Assembly (NCBI GenBank): GCA_946480715.1
Contig: CAMLKK010000026.1
Location: 1-43,201 of the forward strand
DNA: 43,201 nucleotides
Reading direction: 5' to 3'
DNA from: an uncultured Bacteriovorax sp.
GTDB lineage: Bacteria; Bdellovibrionota; Bacteriovoracia; Bacteriovoracales; Bacteriovoracaceae
Shown here piece after piece: positions 16,231 to 24,752 of the stretch. The translations under genes were made by a program, and so were the position numbers. The notes beneath the pieces were generated by a model. That model was not told the DNA's origin, did not search any database, and worked only from the letters and a program-made list of their open reading frames with translations. Each line of letters opens with the position of its first letter. Within the stretch, counting starts at the first letter, position 1.

Positions 16231-18078
16231 ATGGGAAATACAAAATTAAAAGAGTCAAGACCATCGAAAGAAACTTTAACCTACACCAAATTCAAAGAAA
16301 TTGACGGCAATCACCCGCTCAAAAAAATGGTGCCCGAAGCGGTTGTAGAATATCAAGTTCGGACGAGGCACGGCGGACAAGTCGCATTTTTCAACTTTGA
16401 TCTCGCTCGCGAAGTAGGACTCATCCCAGAAAATCATCCCAACGAACTCACACCTGAACTTAAAAACGAAATCCTTAATACATTCAGCATCGTCATCATC
16501 AATGAATACGATATTGAAAACAATTTCAATTTTCCTAAAGAAGAAATTAGACCTAACACATATATGGCCACTCGTTACCTTCAATTGCAGCATCCTTGCA
16601 AGAAGGGGACAACTTCAGGAGATGGTCGCAGTATTTGGAATGGCCAGATCAAAAAAGGAACAAAGACATGGGATGTTTCAAGCTGCGGAACAGGTGCTAC
16701 TCGATTAAGTCCAGCAAGCAACATCAATAAAAAATTCTATCAAACAGGTGATCCAACTGTTTCTTACGGCTGTGGATATTCTGAAAAAGATGAAGGACTA
16801 AGTTCACTTTTCTTCAGTGAAGTTCTGGCAAAGAATGGATTAGAAACTGAGAGAGTTCTAGCGATCATTGAATTTCAAAAAGGTTTAGCGATAAATGTCC
16901 GCGTTCACGAAAATCTTCTTCGTCCTTCGCACATGTTCAACCACCTTAAACAAAACAATCTTCCAACTTTGAAGAGAGTTGTTGATTATTACATCGATCG
17001 CCAGGTTAAAAATAAAGTTTATGTGAACCCACCGAAAGAATCAAAAAGTCTTTATGACTTTTTCCTCGGACAGGTTGTTGAAACGTTTGCAGAGATGGCC
17101 GCGAATTTCGAAGATCAATATATCTTCTGCTGGTTGGACTGGGATGGTGACAACATTCTGATGGATGGGGGAATCATTGATTATGGATCAGTCAGACAAT
17201 TTGGACTTTATCACCATGAATACCGTTATGATGATGTTCAACGTTGGTCAACTTCGATTAAAGAGCAAAAACAAAAAGCACGTTACATCGTTCAGACATT
17301 TGCTCAGATTGTTGATTACATAAAAAATGAAAAAAAGAAATCAATTGAAGACTTCAAAAACCATCACTCAGTGCAATCCTTCGATAAACGATTCTTTGAT
17401 TACAAAAACAGAAACATTCTCATGAAGATTGGTTTCAATCAAAAATACACAGATTTCCTTCTGGAAAACTGCCGTAAAGATATTGAAGAATTTAGAGATG
17501 ACTTTACATACTTCGAAATGGCCAAGTCAGTAAAAGGTCCGCAAAAAGTACCAGATGGAATTAACTGGAATGCTATTTTCTGTATGCGTGACATTTTAAG
17601 AGAGCTTCCGCAAGTGATGCTTTCAAGAGGAGTGGATTCACTTCTAAAAGAAGAAGAGTTCTTAGATATTATCAAATCAAGTTATGCGACTAAAGCTGAT
17701 CTTAAAAGATCTCTTCGTCGTGACATGAAAATCAGAAGCTTCCAAAAAAATTATCTGAAGCTGCTTTCAAAAGTTGCTGCAAAAACTAAACTTCCAGTAG
17801 AAAAAGTTCTCTTGGATGTTTCAATGCGCTCATCGGTTATCAATAAATATGACCGCGTGACAGGCGACTCGATTACAACAATCGTTCAAAAGGTCATGAA
17901 CAAGAGACCAAAACTTACCGCAGAAGAAATTTCAGAAATCTTGAGAGAGTTTACTGATTATCAGAATCTCAATCCGGATAAAGCGGCCCGTCCTTCAAAC
18001 TTTGAGACTGAAAAAGAACAATCCCGTTTAGTCAAAGGTATGCTTCAAATCGTGCGAGAGTTTAGAGACGGAATATGA
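16231..18078 (+). CDS. Divergent SelO (YdiU/UPF0061)-like pseudokinase, putative protein AMPylase
   Basis: A 615-residue protein. SelO enzymes have a kinase fold that transfers AMP to proteins. The family pattern is visible: GDGRSI (family GDGRA), then W-D-V-S-S-C-G-T-G-A-T-R aligning with WxLxLKGAGxTP, LFFSEVLAKNGLETERVL aligning with IREFLxSEAMxxLGIPTTRAL (Glu197), RPSHMF, and WDGDNILMDGGIIDYG aligning with MNTDNMSxxGLTIDYG (Asp307-Asn308 and DYG at Asp317). The family Lys in LKGAG is Cys152 here. The C-terminal 250 residues are helical and unrecognised, and the selenocysteine/CxxC tail of some SelO proteins is absent. The frame is open back to a GTG at 16144, but those 29 codons look non-coding and lack a ribosome site; ATG 16231 is preferred, also without a strong one. 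Its stop overlaps the next start. Confidence 0.65.
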   Translation: MGNTKLKESRPSKETLTYTKFKEIDGNHPLKKMVPEAVVEYQVRTRHGGQVAFFNFDLAREVGLIPENHPNELTPELKNEILNTFSIVIINEYDIENNFNFPKEEIRPNTYMATRYLQLQHPCKKGTTSGDGRSIWNGQIKKGTKTWDVSSCGTGATRLSPASNINKKFYQTGDPTVSYGCGYSEKDEGLSSLFFSEVLAKNGLETERVLAIIEFQKGLAINVRVHENLLRPSHMFNHLKQNNLPTLKRVVDYYIDRQVKNKVYVNPPKESKSLYDFFLGQVVETFAEMAANFEDQYIFCWLDWDGDNILMDGGIIDYGSVRQFGLYHHEYRYDDVQRWSTSIKEQKQKARYIVQTFAQIVDYIKNEKKKSIEDFKNHHSVQSFDKRFFDYKNRNILMKIGFNQKYTDFLLENCRKDIEEFRDDFTYFEMAKSVKGPQKVPDGINWNAIFCMRDILRELPQVMLSRGVDSLLKEEEFLDIIKSSYATKADLKRSLRRDMKIRSFQKNYLKLLSKVAAKTKLPVEKVLLDVSMRSSVINKYDRVTGDSITTIVQKVMNKRPKLTAEEISEILREFTDYQNLNPDKAARPSNFETEKEQSRLVKGMLQIVREFRDGI

Positions 18079-18749
18079 AATTAGTCCTATACTCTGGCGG
18101 TGGGGAAGAGGAGAATCGCTACCTCAACCAACGCGCACTCGAGTTGACCGGGGCCGACGTCCCTAAACTTACTTTTATACCTTCTAGCTCTTACGATGCT
18201 GAAGATGATTTCAAATTTTTCGTGGAAGAGTTTTCAAAACTCGGCGTTCAGCGATTCATGCATTTCTGTGTAGATATTCCTTTTACCAAAACAATGTTAA
18301 CGGAAATGTTGAAAAGTGATCTCATCTTCTTAGGTGGCGGTAACACTTTTTATTTTCTTAAGTATCTTAAAAAAAATAAAATGTTCGAGCACTTTGCCCG
18401 CTTTTTAGAGCGTGGTGGAGTTCTTTGTGGCCTTTCAGCAGGGGCCATCGTTCTCACTCCTCACGTTCACACGGCTACATTTCCGCATTTTGACCGTGAT
18501 GAAAATCCATGGGAAATGAAGAATCTCTCAGCAATGAGAGTCGTGAATTTTGAGTTCTTTCCGCACTATAAAAATTCCAAAAGATACGATGCTGAATTAC
18601 TCCACCATTCAAAAAAATCAAAACTGCCTCTCTATGCCTGCGCAGATGGGGGAGGTATTATCGTTGAAAATGGCCGCATTTCTTTTTGTGGAAAAAGTCA
18701 TGTTTTCTATCAGGGTAAAAAACTTACGATCTCAAGCTATCTAGGATAA
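18075..18749 (+). CDS. S51-family peptidase (dipeptidase E / cyanophycinase superfamily)
   Basis: A 224-residue cytoplasmic serine peptidase-like protein, close in length to PepE. It shows LGGGNTFYFL (family GGGNT, oxyanion region), CGLSAGAIVL with nucleophile Ser121, and FFPHY with the candidate catalytic His, then ACADGGGIIVENG near the C terminus. PepE removes N-terminal Asp from dipeptides, and cyanophycinases cut Asp-Arg polymers. Specificity here is unknown, and there is no cyanophycin synthetase in the window. It overlaps the SelO-like stop by 4 nt and is followed by the protein-glutaminase after 2 nt, so the three are translationally coupled. Confidence 0.82.
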   Translation: MKLVLYSGGGEEENRYLNQRALELTGADVPKLTFIPSSSYDAEDDFKFFVEEFSKLGVQRFMHFCVDIPFTKTMLTEMLKSDLIFLGGGNTFYFLKYLKKNKMFEHFARFLERGGVLCGLSAGAIVLTPHVHTATFPHFDRDENPWEMKNLSAMRVVNFEFFPHYKNSKRYDAELLHHSKKSKLPLYACADGGGIIVENGRISFCGKSHVFYQGKKLTISSYLG

Positions 18750-18751
18750 AA

Positions 18752-20350
18752 ATGAAACTCCTCATTCTCTTCTCGATCGTATTTGCAACGTCACTGAACG
18801 CTGCAATGATTGATATTGATTCTAAAAGTTATAACTGTCCAAAAAAGGAAAATGCTTATTTCCAATGTAGCATAAATGGTCGTGACGTTTTTGTGAAAAA
18901 AAACGGTCATGAGTATGTAGCACTATCCACAGATCAAAATAAAATTCAAATCTATAATGTTTCGAAAGTCATCGATGGAATGAGGATTGTGTTTGAGAAA
19001 AAACCAACACTCGATTTCAATTTCTCGAATATTGCGGAAAGAGATCAAAAAAGTTTAGCTGATCTTGCCCAAATTCACTTCTCTGAATTCCAGGACCCCG
19101 CGCTTAAGAAATTAATGGATGTTGCACAATCAACAGTAAATCGCGGTGGGATTGAAAAGCAGAACAAACTTAAACTGCAGCTTAACGGCCAAGAAACATA
19201 TAATTGCTCCCGTGGACAGTCTAAAGATCAAGCGTCTCAATGTGAATACTTCGAATGTAAGGGAATGAATGCTGACGAAAAAATTCTCGCCTATTTACCA
19301 AATCCCATGAACTCATTCGTTCCACCGCATGTATTAAGAATGAATAAAGGACAGGCGAAACTTGATATACAGAATTTCAAGGCCCTCTCCTCAAACAACT
19401 TGTCACTGCTTTCGAGAGATTCATTAAGCATCCAAGAGCAAGAGGGTCTGAAAGAATCTTTTGGGTTCATGCCGGAAGGTAACGGACTTGAAAACAAGTT
19501 GTTCGTCCCTTCTGCATTCAAAGAAAGCCAATCAAGCTTCAATTATCTAAGCCAAAATGTTTTTGATGATGAGGATCCGACAGAAGCTGGTTGTGCAGGA
19601 TCAGTCACACAACTGTTTGATCAAAAGAAAAAAATTTCAAAGAACATGCAGGATGAAATGATCAAAGCTGATCTTGTTGAATACATCACAATGATCAACG
19701 GAAATATCTTTTCATTTTATACCGACCGAAAAAATGCTGAGCAGTTGGGTTGTTATTACGGAAATAAAATTCTTCACAATAGCGCTGTTGGCTCAATTTC
19801 AAAAATTGATAAACTCTCGGGTGCAAAAAGTGCTCCTCGTGCTATTTCACCGAAAGAAGTTCAAGATCTCTTCCAGAAAGCTGTGAATATGAAAGATCTG
19901 CCTTTTGCTTATGTTGAAGATGGTTGTTATGCGCGAGCACATCTCATGGCCAGACGTTTTGAAGAGTTGGGCTACAAAGTTGAGAAAGCTTGGGTAAGAG
20001 GAAAAATCGGAGCTCCTGGATTAGATGGATTTTGGGATTATCATGTGGCGCCTGCTTTTGATGTAAAAGAAGCAGACGGAAGAATAGTGAAATATGTCAT
20101 CGATCCTTCCATGATGAATAAAGCGGTACCTCTTGATGAATGGACGGGGAAAATGACTTTTGAACTTAAAGGTCCTGTTGTGAAAACAACTTATCCATTT
20201 CCTTCAAACACGGCGAACTTCCAGCGAACAACTGTTGCAATTTCTTCTTCCGATCCCTATTTTCCAACCGATAATTCTTTTTCCGAAGAAGAGAAATTAG
20301 CCATCTCTAAAGAAAAAATGGAAGAGTACAGCTTGAAGGTAAGAAAATGA
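18752..20350 (+). CDS. Secreted protein-glutaminase (protein-glutamine deamidase)
   Basis: A 532-residue protein with signal peptide MKLLILFSIVFATSLNAA. The C-terminal part carries the protein-glutaminase fold known from Chryseobacterium proteolyticum, which deamidates glutamine side chains in proteins: EDGCYARAHLMARR (Cys392), FWDYHVAP (His431) and YVIDPSMM (Asp451). Cys-His and His-Asp spacings of 39 and 20 residues are close to those of the known enzyme. The ~370 residues before it include several Cys (NCPKKENAYFQC, YNCSRGQSKDQASQCEYFEC) and may be a pro-region, inhibitor or targeting domain. That is longer than the known enzyme's ~115-residue prepro region. Fourth place in reading order of a coupled unit is taken by a small secreted protein, whose start overlaps its stop. 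Confidence 0.82.
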   Translation: MKLLILFSIVFATSLNAAMIDIDSKSYNCPKKENAYFQCSINGRDVFVKKNGHEYVALSTDQNKIQIYNVSKVIDGMRIVFEKKPTLDFNFSNIAERDQKSLADLAQIHFSEFQDPALKKLMDVAQSTVNRGGIEKQNKLKLQLNGQETYNCSRGQSKDQASQCEYFECKGMNADEKILAYLPNPMNSFVPPHVLRMNKGQAKLDIQNFKALSSNNLSLLSRDSLSIQEQEGLKESFGFMPEGNGLENKLFVPSAFKESQSSFNYLSQNVFDDEDPTEAGCAGSVTQLFDQKKKISKNMQDEMIKADLVEYITMINGNIFSFYTDRKNAEQLGCYYGNKILHNSAVGSISKIDKLSGAKSAPRAISPKEVQDLFQKAVNMKDLPFAYVEDGCYARAHLMARRFEELGYKVEKAWVRGKIGAPGLDGFWDYHVAPAFDVKEADGRIVKYVIDPSMMNKAVPLDEWTGKMTFELKGPVVKTTYPFPSNTANFQRTTVAISSSDPYFPTDNSFSEEEKLAISKEKMEEYSLKVRK

Positions 20351-20601
20351 AAATGTTTTTATTCGCATCTTTTTTTGTCACTCATACATACGCCGCTGAA
20401 CTTCAGGTGAAAAAACTCGTTTGGAGTGATGAAAAGAAAATGTATGAAGTGTATTTCGATAAAAGTGCCGGCGTGCATTTGGCAGATGAAAAATATTATG
20501 ATTGCCTTTCATATTCATTAAACAAAGAAAGACCAGCGAAGATTGAAATGGAAGACAAAAAACTTATTTTGAAATCCTGCACGAAGGTCGAGTCCAAATA
20601 A
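20347..20601 (+). CDS. Small secreted protein coupled to the protein-glutaminase
   Basis: An 84-residue protein with a probable signal peptide (MKMFLFASFFVTHTYA, cut before AEL). The mature ~68 residues are charged with two Cys (YYDCLSYSL and LKSCTKVE) that could form a disulfide. No family is recognised. It starts inside the stop of the protein-glutaminase gene (ATGA), so it is translated with it. A partner or inhibitor role in the periplasm is possible but is inference from position. The last 38 nt overlap the convergent DUF454 gene. Confidence 0.62.
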   Translation: MKMFLFASFFVTHTYAAELQVKKLVWSDEKKMYEVYFDKSAGVHLADEKYYDCLSYSLNKERPAKIEMEDKKLILKSCTKVESK

Positions 20602-20935
20602 AAATAAGAACTCCAAGAAGAATAAGTTCCACAAAAATTTTAAGACCAATATGAACTGCGAGAGTAGGAATTCTCCAGGCCATAACAATTCCCACCATTA
20701 TCGTTGCAATAATTTTTGCTTTTAAACTGATAGCACCAGATTCCTGCCAGTCTTTTAAAGGTGGTCCAAAAACTTTATGTTCACGCAACCAATGCATAAG
20801 TTTAGGAGATGAATGCGTATAAAAATAAGCCGCAAGAAGAAGAAAAGGCGTTGTTGGTAAAACTGGTAAAAAAGCTCCGGCCACTCCAAGCGAGAGAAAA
20901 ATGTGGCCTAAAACAAGAAAAAGCAGTTTCTTCAT
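20564..20935 (-). CDS. DUF454 (YbaN-family) inner-membrane protein
   Basis: A 123-residue membrane protein. It starts MKKLLFLVLGHIFLSLGVAGAFLP and continues LPTTPFLLLAAYFY, then SPKLMHWLREHKVFGPPLKDW, the YbaN/DUF454 pattern of GxxGxFLPxLPTTPFLLLA and a cytoplasmic loop with FGPxIxxW. Two further hydrophobic segments follow, giving three to four membrane spans. Function of the family is unknown. The start overlaps the stop of the LysR gene upstream, so they are likely co-transcribed. Confidence 0.85.
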   Translation of the reverse strand: MKKLLFLVLGHIFLSLGVAGAFLPVLPTTPFLLLAAYFYTHSSPKLMHWLREHKVFGPPLKDWQESGAISLKAKIIATIMVGIVMAWRIPTLAVHIGLKIFVELILLGVLIFIWTRPSCRISK

Positions 20936-21798
20936 GGAAGATCGTCACCAAAGTATTTAAGACAGCTCATCTTAAGTTCATTGTAGAAAGGTGTAAAGAT
21001 TTCGAGTTGGGCAATCGTTTTACGGGTGACGAGAGATATGGGCCTTGAGACTTTAAGAATTTTATAGTGATGGGGCTTGAGCTTTAGTTCTTTACAAAGA
21101 CCTAGTGGAATAAGGCCGTTCCCAATTCCAATTCTCGACATTTGATAAACCGCCATGAACGATTCAACTCGAATGGGAGGAGCGGTGAAGTAGTTGGGAT
21201 ATTCACGTTTCATCTCAGCACCCATACTTTTCCAGGTCGCAGAGTTTTCCTCAATAGTAATGAGAGGAAGATTTTTTTGGACTCGCTGTTTTTGTTCTGA
21301 ATAGACAATTGCCATGGGTTCATCAACTAAGTGAAAAGCCGAAAGATCTTTTCGATGATCACTAAAAGTACAAATGCCCATTTGATATTTTCCGAGCGCC
21401 ACATTTTCCAGTAACATGAGACTGCGGTGAACGTGCAAATCGAAATGCAGATGTTTAAAAGATTTCATCGCTTCATGCAGGAGTTTGGGGCCAAATGATC
21501 CAGCAATGGAATCGGCGAGTGCCAACGAAAAATGCGAACTAATCTTTTGCGGATCTGGGTTTAAAGAAAGATTCTTGAGTTCAACCATCAGCGGTCGCGC
21601 TTTATTCAAAAAGGCGAGCGCCTGTGGAGTTAGTTTAAGGCGACGTCCGTCTGGCTCAACTAACTGTGTTCCCAATTGGACTTGCAACGCCTGAATACGT
21701 TTACTTACGGCGGATTGAGTAAGACGCAATCGTAATGCGGCCTCACTTACCGTTTCATATTTCTCTAGCGCCATAAGGGCTTCAATTCCATCCAACAT
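20932..21798 (-). CDS. LysR-family transcriptional regulator
   Basis: A 288-residue regulator. The N-terminal winged helix-turn-helix is typical: ALMALEKYETVSEAALRL, then TQSAVSKRIQALQVQLGTQLV, then GRRLKLTPQA. The rest is a periplasmic-binding-protein-like effector domain (SFGPKLLHEAMKSF, YQMSRIGIGNGLIPLGL). The inducer is unknown. It is divergent from acnA across 123 bp and overlaps the DUF454 gene downstream. By the usual LysR habit it may regulate acnA or the DUF454 gene. AAGGA lies just before the ATG. Confidence 0.9.
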   Translation of the reverse strand: MLDGIEALMALEKYETVSEAALRLRLTQSAVSKRIQALQVQLGTQLVEPDGRRLKLTPQALAFLNKARPLMVELKNLSLNPDPQKISSHFSLALADSIAGSFGPKLLHEAMKSFKHLHFDLHVHRSLMLLENVALGKYQMGICTFSDHRKDLSAFHLVDEPMAIVYSEQKQRVQKNLPLITIEENSATWKSMGAEMKREYPNYFTAPPIRVESFMAVYQMSRIGIGNGLIPLGLCKELKLKPHHYKILKVSRPISLVTRKTIAQLEIFTPFYNELKMSCLKYFGDDLP

Positions 21799-21886
21799 AT
21801 TCCTTATACTACTATATTTTATTCAAAATATTCATTTTTTTATTAGATCTGACACGCCGATAATAGCATTGAGAAATGAATGAGAT

Positions 21887-21892
21887 TATAAT
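21887..21892 (+). promoter_or_regulatory. Candidate -10 box of acnA
   Basis: A perfect TATAAT 29 nt upstream of the acnA ATG. No acceptable -35 box lies 16-18 nt further up (TTGAGA is only 12 nt away), which would fit an activator-dependent promoter, for example one driven by the divergent LysR regulator. This is inference from one hexamer in AT-rich DNA. Confidence 0.35.
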
Positions 21893-21921
21893 CGCTTAAC
21901 TTTCATATTAAAGGGGGCATC

Positions 21922-24594
21922 ATGAGCAAAGTAAAAAAATCACTTAAAGTGGGTAATAAGGAATACGCTTATTACAGTTTAAAAGAAGCTAAGAACTTAG
22001 GTTTATCAGACATCGATAAACTTCCAAAGTCACTTAAAGTTTTATTAGAAAACCTTCTTCGCCACGAAAATGGAAAAGACGTTACTTTCGAAGATGCTAA
22101 AGCGATCAACGAATGGACGAAAACACAAAAATCAACTCGCGAAATTTCATACTATCCAGCTCGCGTTCTTATGCAGGACTTTACTGGTGTTCCAGCTGTT
22201 GTTGATTTAGCGGCCATGAGAGAAGCGATGAAGAAAATCGGTGGAGATCCAAAAAAGATCAACCCACTTATTCCAGTTGATCTTGTTATCGATCACTCGG
22301 TAGCAGTTGATTTCTTCGGACAAAAAGACTCATTCGAAAAAAACGTTGATGTTGAATACGAAAGAAACATTGAACGTTATAAATTTTTAAAGTGGGGCCA
22401 GGGAGCTTTCAAAAACTTCCGTGTTGTTCCTCCTGGAACTGGTATCTGTCACCAAGTTAACCTTGAATATCTTGCTCAAGGTGTTTGGACGAAAACAGAA
22501 AACGGTGAAACAGTTGCTTACCCAGATACATGTGTTGGTACAGATTCACACACAACAATGATCAACGGTCTTGCCGTTCTTGGTTGGGGTGTTGGTGGTA
22601 TCGAAGCAGAAGCGGCGATGCTTGGACAATCAGTAACTATGACTGTTCCAGAAGTTGTTGGTTTCAAATTAACTGGGAAACCAAACGAAGGGATTACTGC
22701 TACAGATATCGTTCTTACTGTTACTCAAATGCTTCGTAAGCACGGTGTAGTAGAAAAATTCGTAGAGTTCTACGGAACAGGTGTAAAACTTTTAACATTA
22801 GCTGATAGAGCGACAATTGCGAACATGGCACCGGAGTATGGAGCTACTTGTGGATTCTTCCCGGTTGATGAAAAAACGATCGACTATTTAAAATTCACAG
22901 GACGCACAGACGAGCAAGTTGCTCTTGTTGAAGCATACGCAAAAGAGCAAGGTCTATGGTTGAATGCAGGGGACGCTGATCCAGTATTCACATCAACACT
23001 TGAACTTGATCTTGGAACAGTTGTTCCATCGCTCTCTGGACCAAAGCGTCCGCAAGATAGAATTGAATTAACAAAAGCTGCAGACGCATTCAACACTGAA
23101 CTTGCGGGAGCTTTCAAAGTTAATCCTGATACTTTCAACAATGAATATGCTGTTGAAGGAGCTGATTACAAACTTAAACATGGAGCTGTGGCGATCGCTA
23201 CAATCACTTCATGTACGAACACTTCAAACCCATCTGTTATGATTGCTGCTGGTCTGGTAGCGAAAAAAGCTAGAGCGCTTGGACTTAAGTCTCAACCATG
23301 GGTTAAAACAGCTCTTTCTCCTGGATCAAAAGTTGTTACAGATTATTTAGTAGAGTCTGGATTACAACAATCGCTTGATGAATTAGGATTCAACCTTACT
23401 GGATACGGATGTATGTCTTGTATCGGTAACTCTGGGCCACTTCCAGAAAACATTTCAAAATCAATCAATGCAAACAACCTGGTTGTAACATCAGTTCTTT
23501 CTGGAAACAGAAACTTCGAAGGCCGTATCAATCCTGACGTTAAAGCAAACTACCTGGCTTCACCTCCGCTAGTTATCGCTTACGCGCTTGCTGGAAACAT
23601 CAACATCAACATTACGAAAGATCCAATTGGAAAAGGCGCTGATGGGAAAGATGTTTACCTGAAGGATATCTGGCCAACTCACGAAGAAATTAATTCTGTG
23701 TTGAGCTCGAAGTTAACGTCAGCAATGTTCAAAGCACGTTACTCAAACGTGTTCGAAGGGGACAAGCACTGGCAAGCAATCAAAACATCAACTGGTGATT
23801 TTTTCGAGTGGGAACCAAACTCAACTTACATCAGAAATCCAACGTTCTTTGAAAACATCAATGATGGAACTGAGAACATGGGCTTCGCTCTGAAAAACGC
23901 TCGCGTTCTTGCACTTTTTGGTGACTCAATCACAACGGATCACATTTCACCAGCGGGATCAATTAAGAAAACATCTCCAGCTGGTTTATACCTTCAGGAA
24001 AAAGGTGTTAAAGCGGAAGACTTCAACTCATACGGATCACGTCGTGGTAACCACGAAATCATGATGAGAGGAACATTCGCTAACATTCGTATTAAAAACG
24101 AAATGCTTGGTGGAGCAGAAGGTGGAGATACTCTACACGTTCCAACAGGAACGAAAATGTCGATCTACGATGCAGCGATGAAGTACATCGGAGAAAAAAC
24201 TCCACTAGTTGTTATCGGCGGTAAAGAGTACGGAACAGGATCTTCACGTGACTGGGCAGCGAAAGGAACATTCCTTCAAGGTGTAAAGGCCGTTGTAACT
24301 GAATCATTCGAGCGTATTCACCGTTCTAACCTCATTGGTATGGGTGTAATGCCAATGGTTTTCGAAAGTGGTGTAGACCGCAAAACATTGAAGCTGGATG
24401 GATCAGAAACAATCTCACTTATCCCGCAAGATGGAACGACTTTTAAAACGAATATGAAGTATGACATGATCATCAAGCGTAAAGACGGAACAGAAACTAA
24501 AACAACTGTTATGTCCCGTGTAGATACGGCAGATGAACTAAACTACATCAAAGCTGGTGGTATTCTTCAGTTCGTTCTCAAGAATCTAAAGTAA
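21922..24594 (+). CDS. acnA: Aconitate hydratase A
   Basis: An 890-residue aconitase of the AcnA/IRP type, full length. It interconverts citrate and isocitrate in the TCA cycle using a [4Fe-4S] cluster. The cluster ligands are TSCTNTSNPSVM and GYGCMSCIGNSGPLP. Other signatures are GTDSHTTMINGLAVLGWGVG, GDSITTDHISPAGSI, YGSRRGNHEIMMRGTFANIR in two blocks and GKEYGTGSSRDWAAKG (swivelling domain). AAGGGGG lies 5-11 nt before the ATG. An intrinsic terminator follows 24 nt after the stop, so it is a single-gene unit. The divergent LysR gene is a candidate regulator. Confidence 0.97.
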   Translation: MSKVKKSLKVGNKEYAYYSLKEAKNLGLSDIDKLPKSLKVLLENLLRHENGKDVTFEDAKAINEWTKTQKSTREISYYPARVLMQDFTGVPAVVDLAAMREAMKKIGGDPKKINPLIPVDLVIDHSVAVDFFGQKDSFEKNVDVEYERNIERYKFLKWGQGAFKNFRVVPPGTGICHQVNLEYLAQGVWTKTENGETVAYPDTCVGTDSHTTMINGLAVLGWGVGGIEAEAAMLGQSVTMTVPEVVGFKLTGKPNEGITATDIVLTVTQMLRKHGVVEKFVEFYGTGVKLLTLADRATIANMAPEYGATCGFFPVDEKTIDYLKFTGRTDEQVALVEAYAKEQGLWLNAGDADPVFTSTLELDLGTVVPSLSGPKRPQDRIELTKAADAFNTELAGAFKVNPDTFNNEYAVEGADYKLKHGAVAIATITSCTNTSNPSVMIAAGLVAKKARALGLKSQPWVKTALSPGSKVVTDYLVESGLQQSLDELGFNLTGYGCMSCIGNSGPLPENISKSINANNLVVTSVLSGNRNFEGRINPDVKANYLASPPLVIAYALAGNININITKDPIGKGADGKDVYLKDIWPTHEEINSVLSSKLTSAMFKARYSNVFEGDKHWQAIKTSTGDFFEWEPNSTYIRNPTFFENINDGTENMGFALKNARVLALFGDSITTDHISPAGSIKKTSPAGLYLQEKGVKAEDFNSYGSRRGNHEIMMRGTFANIRIKNEMLGGAEGGDTLHVPTGTKMSIYDAAMKYIGEKTPLVVIGGKEYGTGSSRDWAAKGTFLQGVKAVVTESFERIHRSNLIGMGVMPMVFESGVDRKTLKLDGSETISLIPQDGTTFKTNMKYDMIIKRKDGTETKTTVMSRVDTADELNYIKAGGILQFVLKNLK

Positions 24595-24618
24595 TCTAAG
24601 ACCTCAATTTCGCTTAGG

Positions 24619-24648
24619 AAGGTCCGGGCAACCGGGCCTTTTTTTTGT
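24619..24648 (+). terminator. Intrinsic terminator of acnA
   Basis: AAGGTCCGG, loop GCAA, CCGGGCCTT (one G-T wobble) followed by eight T. The GCAA tetraloop and GC-rich stem make it a strong terminator. A second small dyad, TGTCTA-TTTTT-TAGACA (24646-24662), follows directly. Confidence 0.92.
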
Positions 24649-24752
24649 CTATTTTTTAGACAGTCCGATTCACTCTATAAGAATTTCCTGATTTCCCCAT
24701 CCATTTTTTAATACAGCTAAACTGAAGGGACTAGCACCATCAGGAGATGATC

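Noticed and set aside
24646..24662. Second dyad TGTCTA-TTTTT-TAGACA directly after the acnA terminator
   Set aside because: Short, AT-rich and without its own T tract or promoter; may be chance or a minor addition to the terminator.
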